64,000 bases of DNA from Amorphophallus konjac. Taxonomy: Eukaryota > Streptophyta > Magnoliopsida > Alismatales > Araceae. Positions 22,817 to 36,208 of the stretch are shown piece after piece. The notes beneath the pieces are model-generated. The model did no database searches. It saw nothing but the letters and a program-made list of their open reading frames with translations, and was not told where the DNA came from. Each line of letters begins with the position of its first letter. Positions within the stretch are counted from its first letter, which is position 1. The position numbers were made by a program, and so were the translations under genes. The stretch covers positions 348,662,243 to 348,726,242 of the forward strand of contig CM040121.1 of assembly GCA_022559845.1 (NCBI GenBank), given 5' to 3'.

Positions 22817-25174
22817 TGATGTGACACGACCTCGGACCTAATGCAAGCAAGCACAATCGCATTCAAAACGGGCCAAGTTGGGCCACCGCTCTATCGTCAC
22901 TCACCCAAGCCCGGGGTGACTTGGCAATGCCAAGGGGAGGATGTGGGGTTGGGCCCTTGCTGGTAGAGGGCCAGTAAGGCCAAAAATTGATTCCCAATGG
23001 GTGGGGATGCCCAAGTCAAGGGGGCCGACAAAGTGCCAACGGCACCGGTTACAATATTCCCACGGTGATCACTCAAGTTTATGGGGCTTGAGGATCGGGC
23101 TCTCACTCGCATAACCAGCGGAATTAAGAACTAATATTGAAAGACAAGCACTAATTGGAGTGAAGGTTTGAGCACTTACTCGACCGGTTTGAAGAAACCG
23201 GTCCCGGTCGGAGACGAGGGCGAGCGGGGAGGCGAGTGGATCCCCACACGCCGCGGCGGTGTCGCTTGACCTGCCCCAAATAAATTACACCACTACACCT
23301 CTCGCAAGAGGGGGAACTTGGGGTGGGGGTTAATGATATTACATCAATACTACCTCCACGCAGGGAGAGGCCTTCAGCCGGCCAAGCGGGGTGGGGAAAC
23401 CAAAGCAAAGAACAAGGAACAAGGGTGGACGCCGAATCTGCCTGCTGTCAGCGAACCAGGATAGAGGGTCGGTGTTGCTGTTGTAGATCTTGCTCAGGAA
23501 TTGTGCTGATAGCAAGACTGGAGGCGAAATCTTCATAACAGGAAGGGGAATGCCTCAGAATTTTTGTAATTTCTTCTGGAGTCGCTGCTGGACGGGGCAG
23601 GAGCTTGAACAGGGCCTCTGTTTCTCGGACTAGCAGGGGCAGGTCATCAACAGTAGGATGCAGAGGCTGTCCTGACCTCTCTTGAACTCCAAATTTGATT
23701 TCGTCAGTGCCGTTAGAACCGTGGGTGAGTCCTCTTTGCAGCAAAAGAAACGGGGACGCCAGAAGAGAACAGAGACGATCAGTGGAGCCAGAAGAGTGAG
23801 GAGGTGTCGATGCAGACTGGGGAAGGCAGAGCCGCGCGACCGTGGAAGAAAATTGGTAACTTCTGTTCCCGGATGCTGAATGGGCTTCCGCTTCTTGATT
23901 CTGAAAGTAGACAGGCCGGTAAAGAACTTTGAAGAAGGGCTTGAAGACTGATTCCTTCAGGGCTGGTCGTGGCAGAGCTTCTAAGCCGGCTCAGGTCCTC
24001 AGCCGAGGTAGAACCACACAGCTGTGGGAGAATGGACCTCCTGGACGACTCAGAGATCGGAAGAAGACGAAACCACTTCGGTTGCGAAGGCGACTGGCAG
24101 ACGCTTCCGACGATGGCTCTTGAGTCTTCAAACTCATCTGGAGGAGGTCGTGGTGGCCGCTGCAAGTTGCTGGTCTGCTGTAGATCTTCAGTTGAGAGCT
24201 GTAGGTTGATGATGATGGGGGGGGAATGGGGTATATGGGAGGGGAAATGGGGGTGGATGAGTGTGGGGAAAGCTCGGGCTGTGAGGGGGTCTAGGAGGGG
24301 GTGTTCTAAGGTGGGGGAAGGGAAGAATGGGGTCTGGAAGGGGGTCTAACAGGTGGTGGGAGGAGGAGCTACGAATTTGGGAAGATGGGTGAGAGGAGAA
24401 AGTGAGGGGGGGGCACAAGTGAGTGGAGGGAAGGGTGGATTTCAAATTTGAAATAGCCTTGGAAGTTGTGGGGTTGTGTGGGGAAGGGGTTGATTGTGTT
24501 GGAATGGGGAAAGTGGTGTTAGAATGTGGAAGATGGTGTTGGAATGGTGAGGGATCTTCTTGGGACTAGGGGGGTGGAGTAATGGAGGCCATGGGGAAGT
24601 GGATGGCTTTAATGATGGTAGGTGGGGGTTGAGGTGGTTGGGAAGGGAGGAGAGAGAAGAAAATTTGAAATTGGGTGTTGAGGAGAGAGAAAGTGGAGTG
24701 AAAAAGAGGGATTAAGAGAGGGAAGGGTGGGGAATCTCTCCCCTAGGGTTTCTCACCCAAAAATTGTTAGAATCACTCCACTAAACTAAGCTTTAGACTC
24801 TCAAATGGCATTTTTTTCATTGATTGATTCATTACCTCCAAATGAAGGAAATTGGGCCCTATATATAGGAAACCCACATTTTACAATAAGACCCTGACAA
24901 AAGACTCATTGACAAATAACCGAAGGGGTAGGGAGCTCATTGGGCCAAGCCCGAAGAAATGGGCCCAATTAGCACATTACACATTCTAATGACACTCAAA
25001 CATAGGAAAATAAATACAAGACCTAGGGACATGACTCAAATAAAATGCAAATTACATCAAATGACTCAAGTAAAATTACATAGGACTCAAAATTAAATGA
25101 CTAAACTATGCCGGATGCAACCGGGGCGAGGAGACGAGCTATGAATGTGGGCATGGAAGGTGATGTCCACATCA
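22817..25174 (-). mobile_element. Gypsy solo LTR E inside RT of D
   Basis: This is a 2,358-bp LTR of a family related to D but distinct from it. On the minus strand it begins TGATGTGGACATC and ends CGTGTCACATCA. It is flanked by GTAGG at 22812-22816 and 25175-25179, and D's RT reading frame resumes exactly on the other side. TATATATA is at 24860-24867. No internal region is present, so it arose by LTR-LTR recombination after insertion. The ORFs inside are spurious. Confidence 0.93.
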
Positions 25175-26611
25175 GTAGGGCCTAAGGACCTCGGTCATAA
25201 GGTGCATAAAGGTGCTTGGGGCATTAGAGAGCCCAAAAGGCATCACCAGCCATTCATAGAGCCCATCCTTGGTTTTAAAGGCTGTTTTCCATTCATCTCC
25301 TAGCCTTATCCTAACCTGATGGTAGCCACTTTTGAGGTCTATTTTGGAGAAAATGGTGGCCCCGGCTAGCATGTCAAGCATGTCGTCAAGCCTAGGTATG
25401 GGAAACCTGTACTTGACCGTGATCTTGTTGATGGCCCTATCGTCGACACACATCTGCCATGTCCCATCTTTCTTAGGTGTGAGGAGGGCTGGGACAGCAC
25501 AAGGACTCTTGCTAAGACGGAGGAAGCCTTTTCTTATGAGTTCCTCCACTTGCCTCCTTAGTTCAGCATGCTCAGTGGGGTTGAGGCGGTAGTGGGGAAG
25601 GTTTGGGAGGGTGGCCCCAGGGACAAGATCAATGGCATGTTGGACATCCCTCATGGGTGGCAGTTGGTCGGGGAGCTCCTCGGGGAATACGTCTTTAAAT
25701 TCTTCCAGGAGAGGGTGGATTTCCACGGGGTGAGGATTGGAGGGGGTTGCCTCTCCAAGACATATGACAATAGCACAAAGGGGTGTCCCTCGGGTTAATT
25801 CTTCCTCGAGCTCTTTCCTAGTGATGAGGTGGAGGCCTTTGACTGGCCCGGTGGGTTTTTCAGGGGTGGGGTTTTGGGTTTTTGGTTGGGTTGGTGTAGA
25901 CGAGGCCCTGGGTTTTGGTGGTGTAGGAAGGATTCCCTTGGTGGGTGGTTCTTTTTGGGGAGGGGAGGGGTTGAGGCGGATACTCTTCCCCTCGTGGTCA
26001 AAGGTGCATGTGTTTGTTTTCCCATGGATGGTAGCATTGACATCATATATCCAAGGTCTACCCAATAGGATGCTTCCTACAGCCATCGGTATGATATCAC
26101 ACCATATTTGCCCTTGGTAGGATGAGAAGGTGATGGGGATAAGACAACATGTGTCGACGGGTAGGGAGTGGTTGTTTATCCAGGACACACGATAGGGTTT
26201 GGGGTGGGGTGTAGGGGTAAGCCCTAGGAGTTTGACGGTGTCCGGAGACACGGCGTTGATACAACTTCCGTTGTCTAGGATGACCTTCCTAACATGATCC
26301 CCGATCTTGACAAATGTGCAAAAAATGGAAGTCCTCCGCCAGTCATCCTCTTGTGGTTGGGTGAGGGTGCATCTTATCACCCCTAGGTGGCTGGAGTGGG
26401 GGTCCTCTTCTATCCCTTCCTCAAAGAATTGCTCATTGTATTCCTCTTCCCATCCTAAAGCAGCCTCGTATTCCTCAATAGTACTCTCATGTGTTTCCTG
26501 GGTAGTAGAAGGTTCACTCTCAATAACTAGGCTTGACATCCCCTTGGAGGGACATTGGGTGGCTATGTGGCCATAGCCATGGCATCGAAAACACTTGACC
26601 GTATTGCTCAT
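25175..26611 (-). CDS. pol: pol of gypsy D, first part: zinc knuckle, protease, RT start
   Basis: The frame holds a CX2CX4HX4C knuckle ([14 protein letters not shown], 26552-26593). A retropepsin-like region follows, with active-site motif LDNGS where DSG or DTG is usual, and ILLGRPW further on. Then come a proline-rich linker and the N-terminal half of reverse transcriptase ([48 protein letters not shown]). It ends in VLRPY, where solo LTR E interrupts it. Upstream it is joined to gag across a frame break in the C10 tract at 26782-26791. The replacement of the Ser or Thr after the catalytic Asp by Asn may weaken the protease, although variation at this residue occurs in plant gypsy elements. 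Confidence 0.87.
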
Positions 26612-26742
26612 CGGGGTCTTCCCTTTGGAGTTGTCTTCCCTTTGAGAAGGAGGGTTGAGTGGAGTGGTCTTTGTGGGGGTGGGAGTGGTTGGTTGGTGGT
26701 AGGGCCGAGTGGGGGTTCCCCCATTGGGAGGAGGAGGTGTTC

Positions 26743-27687
26743 TTAGCAGAGGAGGTAGGTTGGGACGGGGTCCCGGGCCCTTGGGGGGGGGGCAAACCTA
26801 GGATTCCTAGAAAATCTCTCTACATCCCGGGCTATTTGATAGGCAATCTCCAAGCTATGCACTTCCCTCATAAAAAGCTCCCGTTTGATGTGGGGAAGGA
26901 GACCATTCCTAACCCGGGATAAAGTAACGGCTGGATCCTCAACCACACCACACCTTAGGAGATATGAATCAAACTTTTCAATATAGTTTTCTACGGTCTT
27001 TCCCTCTTGGGTAAGGCTTTGCCATTCATCAAGAAGAAGTTGACTATAGGAGATGGGGAGATATTTGTTCCTAAGTTGATCCTTCATGTCTATCCAAGTG
27101 TCAATGGGTTCCTCACGCCGGATCCTCCTTTGGTTTTCTACCTTTAGCCAATAGGTCTTGGCTAGTTTAAGAAGGTGCATCTTAGCCAACCTAACCTTTC
27201 TCTCTTCGGACATGGGGTACCATTCGAAGTATTGGTCCATGCCATGCTCCCATTCTTTATAGACACTAGGGTTATGAGACCCCTCAAAATTAGGAGCTTC
27301 CACTTTGATCATTCTTAGTAGGAATTCATCATGATCCTCACGTGGTCGCCTCTCATGGTATCGAGGTTGTGGGGCTCTCTCTTGCTCACGATTCCACTCA
27401 TCATCTAGGTCTTCCCTCTCATGTTCAGCCCGCGGAGGAGGAACTCTTTGGGCATGGTTCCTAGGTGGGGCCCTAGCTTCTTCTAGTCTCTCTAATCGGG
27501 TGGAAATTCCATTCATTTGCTCCGTGAGGACTTGGATGGCAGCCTCAATTCGATCCATAGGAGTTTGGGGAACTTCCCTTGGGATGTTTTGGTTACCATG
27601 AGCATTGGGATCCATTGGTGGGTTGGAATTAGAAGGATCAGCCCGATATATGGTACCCCTACGGGTGGACATGCACAATGATGACAA
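26743..27687 (-). CDS. gag: gag of gypsy D
   Basis: The frame of 314 codons starts with [15 protein letters not shown]; an internal Met at residue 7 is also possible. It includes an Arg/Glu-rich region (residues about 75-125), then a retrotransposon Gag capsid domain ([20 protein letters not shown] ... [10 protein letters not shown] ... [39 protein letters not shown]). This matches the plant Ty3 gag family by general pattern. The frame ends at 26743, just after the C10 run; the nucleocapsid and pol continue in another frame. It lies about 60 bp from the primer site, so the leader is short. Confidence 0.85.
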   Translation of the reverse strand: MSSLCMSTRRGTIYRADPSNSNPPMDPNAHGNQNIPREVPQTPMDRIEAAIQVLTEQMNGISTRLERLEEARAPPRNHAQRVPPPRAEHEREDLDDEWNREQERAPQPRYHERRPREDHDEFLLRMIKVEAPNFEGSHNPSVYKEWEHGMDQYFEWYPMSEERKVRLAKMHLLKLAKTYWLKVENQRRIRREEPIDTWIDMKDQLRNKYLPISYSQLLLDEWQSLTQEGKTVENYIEKFDSYLLRCGVVEDPAVTLSRVRNGLLPHIKRELFMREVHSLEIAYQIARDVERFSRNPRFAPPPRARDPVPTYLLC

Positions 27688-27746
27688 AACGGGATAGAAA
27701 TGCAGTTGCCCTTGGACCTAGGCTTGTAGAGACAAGTCTAAAACTT

Positions 27747-27758
27747 GCTCTGATACCA
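27747..27758 (-). other. Primer-binding site of gypsy D
   Basis: Minus strand TGGTATCAGAGC lies three bases from the LTR end at 27762. It matches initiator Met tRNA. Confidence 0.93.
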
Positions 27759-27761
27759 ATT

Positions 27762-30147
27762 TGATGTGACACCACTACGGGGTATGCAGCAAGCCAAAAG
27801 TAAACTTAGGACCTATTCCGCATTCACAATCACATAACAATTAAGTTGATAAATCGGGACCAAAACGCCGTCGCACACACGTGAGCCCGGGGTGACTATA
27901 GGATGCTAAGGGGAGGTGAAGGATCAAGACCCTTGCTGGTAGAGTGCCAGCAGGGCTAGGGTTGCCCTCCCGAGGGTACGTAGCCCACGCTTATGGGGCT
28001 GGCCGGTGCCAATTGGGGCACTAGGTCCCACTCGCTTACTTTAACCACGGTGACCACACTGTGAAGGTGGAACCGGGATCGGACACTCGCTCGCATGCAC
28101 AACGGGACTATGTCTACGGATATTAAACAAACAGGCACTAAGAATAATGGAGCAAAGTTTAGAGCTCACCTGGTTGGTTTGAAGAAACCAACCCCGTTCG
28201 GAGACGAGGGCGAGCGGGGAAGTGTGGATCCCGCACACTGCGCCGATGTCGCTTGAGCTGCTTCGTACATGAACTACTCCTCACGCAGGAGGGTTGGATT
28301 AGGGGTGGGGAAATCAAACTTACATCAAACACTACCTCCACGCAGGGAGGGGCGCTAAGCCGGCCAGGCGGAAGGGGAAAACTTGCCAACGATGAAGGAG
28401 TGGAAGCCGTCGAAGGTTCTGTTCACTTGCTGTGAGAGGGAATAGGTCACCACTGCCGCAGTCGTAGTTCATCCTCAGGAATTTTTCCGGTGACGAGACC
28501 AAGGGGGAATTCTTCGTAACAGGGACGGGGACACCTCTGAATTTTAGCGAATTCTTCTAGCGTCGTCGCTGGCCGCGGCGGTGGCTCGAACAGGACGAGG
28601 GATTCTGATGCTGACAGCTTCAGGTCTGAGGCAGTAGGATGCAGAGGTTGCCACAGACGCTCCCGGATGCTGAATTACGAACCGTCAGAGTTTCCAGAAT
28701 CTTGGAAGAAGCCTCTGCACAGAAAAACTGACGGAAACTCTTTCTGAAGTCGGGGTGGACTGGGGGACGCCGACGATCAGTCACTGGTCGCTGCAGACAG
28801 CAGGAGGCAGACCCGCACGACTGAGGGAGAAAATTCGGAATTCTGATTCCTGGATGCCGAACGAGGTCCCGTTTCTTGCTCCTGATCGGGGACAGGGGAA
28901 GCAAGAACTTTGTTGAAGAACTTTCTGTCGGGTTCCTTCGCTGTTGGTCGTGAAGCTGCTTCCAATCGGGCTCAGGCTCTCTGCAGAGGATGTCTGGCGC
29001 AGTCGTGGTAGAACAGCTCTCCCGGTTGGCCACGAACTCAGAACGGGATGATTCCACCTCGCTTGCGAAGGGGACTCGCAGACCTTTCCGTCGATGTAGG
29101 CCATGCCTCTGGATGTAGCTTTATGACTCTGGGGACACTTCTGCTAGTCGCAACCCTTTTCTGCCACCTGCAGACTGATCAAGATGAAGAGAAGGGATGG
29201 GGGTGGAACTAGGGGTAGGGATGGGGATTGGCAATATTGGAGATGGAGGGGTGGAGGGTCGATGGGAGAGGGAGTGTAGGGGTGTGGAGAGGAATGGAGC
29301 TGGGGAGATGGAGGTCCAAGAGGGGGAGGGGAGAGGAGGCCGCGGCTAGGTGAGAGGGGAATGAGGGGGTCGGCCAAGGCAAGTGGGGAGGTGAGTGGGT
29401 GGAGAGGGGTGCGCAAGTTTGAAGTGGGGGGGGGGTTTGATTGCTTGGGGATATGAAAGGATATGTGGGGAAGTGGAGGGGTTGCTTGGGGGAGAGGGAT
29501 GGTTGCCTTGGAGGTGGGGAAGGTGTGTGGGGGATTGGAAGAGTCACTTGGGAATGTGGAAGTGTTAATGGGAGTTATGGACCTAGGGGATGTGAAAGGG
29601 TGGGGGTGAGGTAGCTGCTGATGTGGCAAGTGGGGAAGGTGAAGGGGCAGGTGCGCCCTAGGGAGAGAGAGAGGAGGAGAGAGAAGGGGTCCGCCCCCTG
29701 AAGAGAGAGAGAGAGAGAGAGAGAGTGAGAAAGCTAGAGAGAGAGGGGGGAGATACACTTATGCTTAAAATACTCAATAATTCATTAACCTTCTCAAGTG
29801 GGAGTTGGGGTCCTATATATAGGGATCCCAACTTTGTACAAAAGCCCCTGAGAAAAGAACAAAAGACAGATAACCAAGGTGCAAGAAGGGGTGCTCATGG
29901 GCCTAGCTCCTCTAGATGGGCCACAAAGCCAAACAAGCCCAATATGTTGATCCACTAATATGAGCACCTAGGACATGACTCAAAATACATCAAAAAGACT
30001 CAAGAAAAGGGAAAATACATCAAGATATCCATAGTAATAAACTCTAATGTCGTCGAGGACCCATCAAGTCGTGCAGTCGCAGCCTACCCGTCTCCAGAAG
30101 GGAGAGGGGTGTCTAGCCAGAGGGAACGCTGGGTGATGTCCCCATCA
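27762..30147 (-). repeat. 5' LTR of gypsy D
   Basis: It is 2,386 bp and nearly identical to 18078-20460. Differences include a slightly longer GA microsatellite near 29704-29725, a G10 instead of a G11 run, and scattered substitutions. TATATATA is at 29814-29821. It is followed on the plus strand by the ACAAC target repeat and the rest of copia C pol. Confidence 0.93.
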
Positions 30148-30152
30148 ACAAC

Positions 30153-32293
30153 TCCCAAGGAAGTTCTGGGCAGAGGCGGTAAATACAGCTTGCTATATTG
30201 TGAACAGGGCAATGGTAAGACCTCAGTCCAAAAAGACTCCATATGAATTAATGAGGGGTAAGAAACCTTCTGTTGCTTATTTTAGAGCCTTTGGATCAAA
30301 ATGCTTTGTTCAAAATAATGACAAACGGACGTTGGACAAATTTGAACCTAAAAGTGAACCTGCCATCCTTCTAGGATATTCTAGTCACTCTAGGGCCTAC
30401 AGAGTCCTAAATCTAAAAACACATGCTGTTGAAAAATCACCTCATATTGTGTTTGATGAAATGAATGAAAATTCTAAGATTGAGGAATTATGTAGGGATG
30501 AAGATGAAGGGAATTTCCTTAAAGAAAAGGAAGAACAGAATCTCCAAGATGAAGAGACAAGGCCAAATGATGATCATGCAGAATCAACCCACCATGGTGA
30601 TTCAGGTATAAATGAAGGTAACTCTCTAACCGACGTCAGGATGCTAAGGGATCATCCTTTATCCAATGTCATTGGTAACTTGAATGAACCTGTTAGAACT
30701 AGATTTCATTTTAGAGGTGTTGAGGAAATGGATAATCTAGCCCTTGTCTCTCAAATTGAACCAAAAAATGTTGCTGAAGCATTGAAAGATAGTAATTGGA
30801 TAAACGCAATGCATGAAGAATTACATCAATTCAAAAGAAAAAAGGTGTGGTATCTTGTGCCAAGACCCACAGAGCTTTCTGTAATTGGAACTAAATGGGT
30901 CTTCAGAAATAAACAAAATGAAAATGGAATGGTAGTTAGGAATAAAGCTAGGCTGGTAGCACAGGGTTATAATCAAGAATTTGGCATTGACTTTGAGGAA
31001 TCCTTTGCTCCAGTAGCTAGATTAGAAGCCATTAGATTATTACTTGCTTATGCTTGCTGTCATGGAATAATGTTACATCAAATGGATGTGAAGAGTGCTT
31101 TTCTAAATAGGTCAATAAAGGAAGAAGTTTATGTTGAACAACCCCCTGGTTTTGAATGCACAGAAAATCCTAACCATGTGTACAGATTGGACAAAGCTCT
31201 TTATGGACTCAAACAGGCACCTCGAGCGTGGTATGATAGACTCAGCTCGTACCTCACAGAGAAAGGCTACTCTAGAGGTAAAGTGGACCAAACTTTGTTC
31301 ACCAAGGTAAGAAATTCAGATATTATTCTGGTTCAAATTTATGTTGATGATATAGTTTTTGGTTCCACTAAAACCAGCATGTGTGAGGAGTTTGCCAGCT
31401 TAATGACCACTGAATTTGAAATGAGTCTAATGGGTGTGCTTAAATTCTTTCTAGGTCTGCAAATCACTCAGAGCAAGGAAGGATGTTTCATCAACCAGGC
31501 AAAGTACATCTCTGAGTTGCTTAAGAAATACAAAATGGAAAATCTGAAAGCAATCAGCACACCTATGAGCACCACTACAAACTTGGATGCAGATTTGACA
31601 GGTAAACAGGTTGATGCAAAAACATATCGAGGTATGATTGGATCACTCCTCTATCTTACTGCATCTAGGCCAGACATTCAATTTTGTGTATGCATGTGTG
31701 CTCATTTTCAATCTGATCCTAGAGAATCCCACTTAAGTTCTGTCAAGCGTATCTTTCGATACCTTGCTGGAACTCGAGATTTAGGGATTTGGTACCCTGC
31801 ATCTTGTTCTTTTGATCTTGTATCCTATTCAGATGCAGACTATGCTGGATGTAAACTGGACAGGAAAAGCACGAGTGGCTATTGCCAATTTTTGGGAGGA
31901 TGTTTGATTTCTTGGGTTTCCAAGAAACAACACTCAGTGGCACTATCCACTGCAGAGGCAGAATATGTCGCTGTAGGGAGTTGTGGTACTCAAGTGTTGT
32001 GGATCAAACACCAACTCCAAGATTATCAAACTGATCTTGGGTGTGTCCCCATATTATGTGATAACACAAGTGCCATAAACCTGGCCAAAAATCCTATCCA
32101 GCACTCTAGGACCAAACACATAGAAATTAGACACCATTTCTTAAGAGATGAAGTGATAAAAGGAAATTTTAAACTCATATTTGTTGAATCACAATCTCAA
32201 TTGGCCGATATTTTTACCAAGCCTCTGAACAGTGATAGATTCTCTTATCTTAGAAGAGAGCTTGGTCTGTGCAATTATAATATGGATGCCTGA
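30153..32293 (+). CDS. pol: pol of copia C, second part: integrase end, reverse transcriptase, RNase H
   Basis: This continues the integrase of 17096-18077 in frame ([18 protein letters not shown]). It then carries an acidic linker and a complete copia-type RT ([10 protein letters not shown] region, [32 protein letters not shown], catalytic YVDD at 31340-31351). RNase H follows, with [19 protein letters not shown] and [13 protein letters not shown], ending in the usual [13 protein letters not shown] and ADIFTKPL segments and a stop at 32291. There are no internal stops across nearly 700 codons. C would therefore have had an intact pol until D inserted. Confidence 0.9.
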
Positions 32294-34240
32294 TTTGTGT
32301 GCCTGACTTATCTTCTAGAATATGAATGATTAAACTTGTCTTGGTTTGAAGTGTATCTGTCATAAACTCAGGGGGAGCTTAGTCTTCTGTGCTTGGTATG
32401 TCTATCTTTCCATCAATAAATTCATAATGAATATAGATTCAGCATGATACTCATTTTATTGGCTGTTATAATTTCATTCATGCATGGTCTGAGGGGGAGT
32501 TAGCTTCAGATTACCTTCTTGGTGTCAAATGATGAACAAAGTGCAGAGTTGTTATTGCTGGTTGGTTGTTTGAGTTAACGCAGTGTGGAAATAGGGTTAA
32601 CGCACCAGACAGCTTATTCTTTGAGAACTTGGTGTGACGTGTCTCTGCCTGGTTGAATGAGTTGACGCAGCAATGAGACTGAGTTGACGCTGTGAGCAGT
32701 TGTTTTCGGAAACAGAACCATTCTATGAGCGGCCTTGATGGATGAGTTGACGCAGTTATAAGGCTGGGTCAACGCAGCAGTGTTATATACTCTTCTTTTG
32801 GAGACTTCCCTATCTCAAATCAACTTGCTCTGTTCATTTATCTCATCCCTTCCGTTCTTATCTCTCAATAAAGCCTCCTTGACATTCTTGTATGAGGGAA
32901 AAACTCTAGAGCACTGAGATATGTAGACGATGTCTTAAATTCAGGGGGAGTTACAGTGAAAATTCCTATGAAGTATGAGATATGTTCTGAACAACTCTAT
33001 GAAAAGCTAATGATAGGAGATCTATAATTCTTATGGTGTTTGAATTCAAGAACTTTTGAACCCAATAATGCACTATGTATGGAATAAAAGCTGAACAATT
33101 TAATAAAACCAGGACCTTATCATCTCTCAAACCTTATATTGTTCAACAGTAAAGAAACCACTGTGTGTAGAGGAATTTAATATTTGTATTGGTAATAAAC
33201 CCAGATATTGAGTATAAACGCTGAAGAAACAATCTCTTACACATGTTATAAAATGCAGAGCAATGGTGGCTATTCACTGAGAAACTAGCCCTATGCACCA
33301 AAGAAGTGCTAAAGAGCAAGTCACGAGGTGCGCCACTATCTCTGTCTTCAAGTGAAAAATAAATCATTTCAGAGCAATGGTAACTATTAACTGAGAAACT
33401 ACCATCAAGCACCTATGAAGTGCTGATAGGCATGTCATGACGTAAGTTGCCAACTCTGGTCCGTCTATGCAGAATAGTTGCTATGCTGAGTAACCGGGGA
33501 CTCGGGTGTCTAATAAACATGTGTACCTGTGTCAAAAGGCTAGCCATACTTGACTGCAAATGAAAACATAAAAAATACGTTGAAAATGCTACAAATGTGA
33601 AAAATAATGAAAACATGTGAGTGTGATTGATCTGAAGCTCGTTATTCAACTTAGTCTGTTATCAATGCCAGTTAAATTTCTCTCTCCAAAAGGCAACTTG
33701 AAATTGACAGATATAAGGAACAGAAATGAAAATGGTTCTAGTGTGAAAAGAGTTCCTCTTTTTCTCCAGGCAGGTGCCTTTGGTGGTTCATGGTTTTTAA
33801 TTCAATGCTTTAAGATTATTTCTTCTCTTTATCATTAATTGAATTGGAGCCTATTTACACATCTCTCTCATGGGAACTCGATCTGCAATACTTAAAAATC
33901 CTTGACTATAAGCATCTCTACTCCATATCTCAGTATCCTAAGAAAATTCCTTGTACAGATGACCTTCTTGCTACTCTTCTTGCATATATTCGTTTGTTTC
34001 TGCTTCACTGCGTCGACGTTGTACCCCTTGGCGTCAACGCAACGATTCCAGAACCATTTTCTACTTTTTTCGGTTCGCGGACTTGAACCGGCTGAACCGC
34101 TCACTGAAAAGGGTTTCGAAGCTCCTTTAAAAGCGGAACGTGACCGCCGTTCGTCTTCATCTCTTTTGAACGCCTTTGTCGTTCTATCTTCCGAGCTCTC
34201 CAAACCCCTTTCCTATTTCATTCTTCCTCATCCCGCTACC
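32294..34240 (+). other. Noncoding spacer of copia C between pol and the third ORF
   Basis: The spacer contains several polypurine-like tracts (CAGGGGGAGCT at 32369, GAGGGGGAGT at 32491, CAGGGGGAGTT at 32942) and GCGTCGACGC-type motifs (32577-32778, 34009-34042). It also holds two copies of conserved block 1 (33258-33288, 33371-33402) and one of block 2 (33484-33539), shared with A and B. The frame of the third ORF is open from 33902 but its first good Met is at 34241. No other ORF looks real. Confidence 0.6.
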
Positions 34241-36208
34241 ATGGCTCCTCCGACATCTACTCACAAGGGGAAGAAGAAGGCAGAGGATCATCCAAGAAGC
34301 TCAGCATCGGCCGAATATAATCTGGAGCCCCGCTCCAAAGCTGCTCACGATAAAGGGAAAAGGAAAGAGATGCGTCCACGCGCTCCGAGCCCGCCAACCA
34401 AAAAGAGAAGGGAATCTGATGTCAGGTCAGCCAAGAAGGGTTCATCTGCAAGTGCTGCAACGGGACAGAAAGGTGCGAACAGCTCTCTCACCGTCACCGT
34501 GGACAAACCTCTAAAGGTTCTTATTTCCCGGTATATTGCTGCTACCGACCATCACATGCTTGACATTTTTCCGGAACTGTTTCCTACCTTGGACTATCAG
34601 GGATGGTGGTCTTTTGTTACAACCCACAAGGTATATTACCCCACCCTGGTCAGAGAGTTCTACAAAAATTTGAAGTATGAACCTCACGTTCCAAAACTCA
34701 CATCAACTGTCCGGAATGTTAGTTTTGAATTATCAAATAAATTGTTTGTCAGAGCCTGGAAAATCCCCAAGAATGGAGTTCAACTACATAGCTTTGAGTA
34801 TGATGAGCATGAAGCTTATGCTCTCCTGACTGATAAACCGAGTGATCCTTCCGATGTCAGGGAAACTTATTTATCCAGTCTCAAAGAAAATCAATTCCCT
34901 CCATTGAATAGACTGCTCCACCACATTTGCACATCAATGATCACACCATAGAGTAGTGGTAGGGAAAGGGTGACTGAGATGCAGAGATTTCTACTTTACT
35001 GTATGCTGAAGAGAATACATATTTCCCTGCCTGATGTGGTTATTCAAACTATGGGGTCATGCTTGACACAATCCAGAACACTTCCATATGCTGCTCCCTT
35101 GACTGCTATTTTTCGGAAAGTTGGAGTAGACTTTGGTTCTGAGAAGAAAATAATCATCCCTCAAGGGTATGTTTACACACTTTCTTATATTCAGAAATTT
35201 ATGGGTTTTAAAGTCATTGATGGTAAGCCAGTTCGAATTCTTCCTAGTCAACAAATAGCTCCATTAGAAACAGGTCCGGCATCAAGAACAGGCACTGCGG
35301 ATGCTAGTCACGTAAACAGGACAGAGGTACCAATTCCTCCTGTGGTGAGAGAAGAAAGACAAGAGGGTAGTTCAGCAGGAGGAGAGCATGAGTTTGAGGA
35401 ACCATTTGCTCGATCATCAAGCCCTCAGCTGGAAACTGGGCAACCCAGTGGCACTGCACCTACATTGGAACCCCTTATGACTGGAGCCCTTGGAATTTAT
35501 AGAAGACCTTTTCCAACTTCTGATGAAGCTCCACCTCCAGCCACTGTTGAAGAGATGTTCGCACACATGTCTATGATGCTGCAACGTTAGGATGCAAACA
35601 TGGAGAAGCTAATGGAGTTTACAAATTACCATCTCAACAAACTGACTTCTCGGATTATCCAATTTGAAGTCTCTACCTTATCCGAGTGGCAAAAATTCTT
35701 ACTCACCAAGATGTTATCTGACCAAGCTACAAGAAAAGTCTTGCAGAATATATCATCTCTTCTTGACAAGTTATCTACACTGGTGAATGATATGCACAGC
35801 AATCAAGCTTCATTTTTTCAATCCCTTGCCAAGATTACTGATTTATGCTTTGATGTGAGGATAGCCGTTAAAACCATCAAAGGTCCTGTCAATGCAATTC
35901 CCCAATGCCTCAAAGCAATGTTAGAAAAGATTGACAAAGTGACTGCAGCAATTCAGTCAATTGGGGACAAGGACTCTATCACAGCTGATCTTCCTTCTGC
36001 CATTGACAGTGTACGCTCCACTCTAAGTCATCAGCTGGGTGAACTCTCTCAGGATATCCGAGATTTACTGGCCAGAGATCCATCTGCCTCAGGACAGCAG
36101 CAGCCTCGCCAGCCACCTCAAGGATCTCAGTCTACTCAATGGCAATCCTCCCGTCAGCAACAACAACCTCCTTCTGCCAGAAGATACAATCGCTTCTTCC
36201 ACTCTTGA
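34241..36208 (+). pseudogene. Third (post-pol, so-called envelope-like) ORF of copia C, two stops
   Basis: The single frame of about 655 codons from ATG 34241 is interrupted by TAG at 34949-34951 and TAG at 35588-35590. The N-terminus has basic clusters (KGKKKAED, TKKRRES) that look like nuclear localisation signals. A conserved central domain follows, shared with element B: SRYI...D, HKVYYPTLVREFYKNLKY, LLHHICTSMITP, LPYAAPLTAIF. This resembles the family annotated as putative plant transposon protein. The middle is acidic and proline-rich. The C-terminal third is helical and probably coiled coil, ending in a Gln-rich tail. I see no signal peptide or membrane segment. The position fits the env-like gene of Sireviruses; the function is unknown. 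Confidence 0.75.

Larger units (their letters stand above)
18078..30147 (-). mobile_element. Ty3/gypsy chromovirus D, nested in pol of copia C
   Basis: This element has LTRs at 18078-20460 and 27762-30147, a primer site next to the right LTR, a polypurine tract next to the left LTR, and a 5-bp ACAAC duplication at 18073-18077 and 30148-30152. On the minus strand it encodes gag, a zinc knuckle, protease, RT, RNase H, integrase and a chromodomain. RT is split by solo LTR E. Coding damage is light: a frame break at a C10 run between gag and pol, and one stop in RT. The LTRs differ by a few tens of bases by eye, so it is young. Confidence 0.93.

Noticed and set aside
22542..22841. Plus-strand ORF at 22542-22841 and similar frames across D pol
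   Set aside because: They are antisense shadows of the reverse transcriptase and integrase frames.
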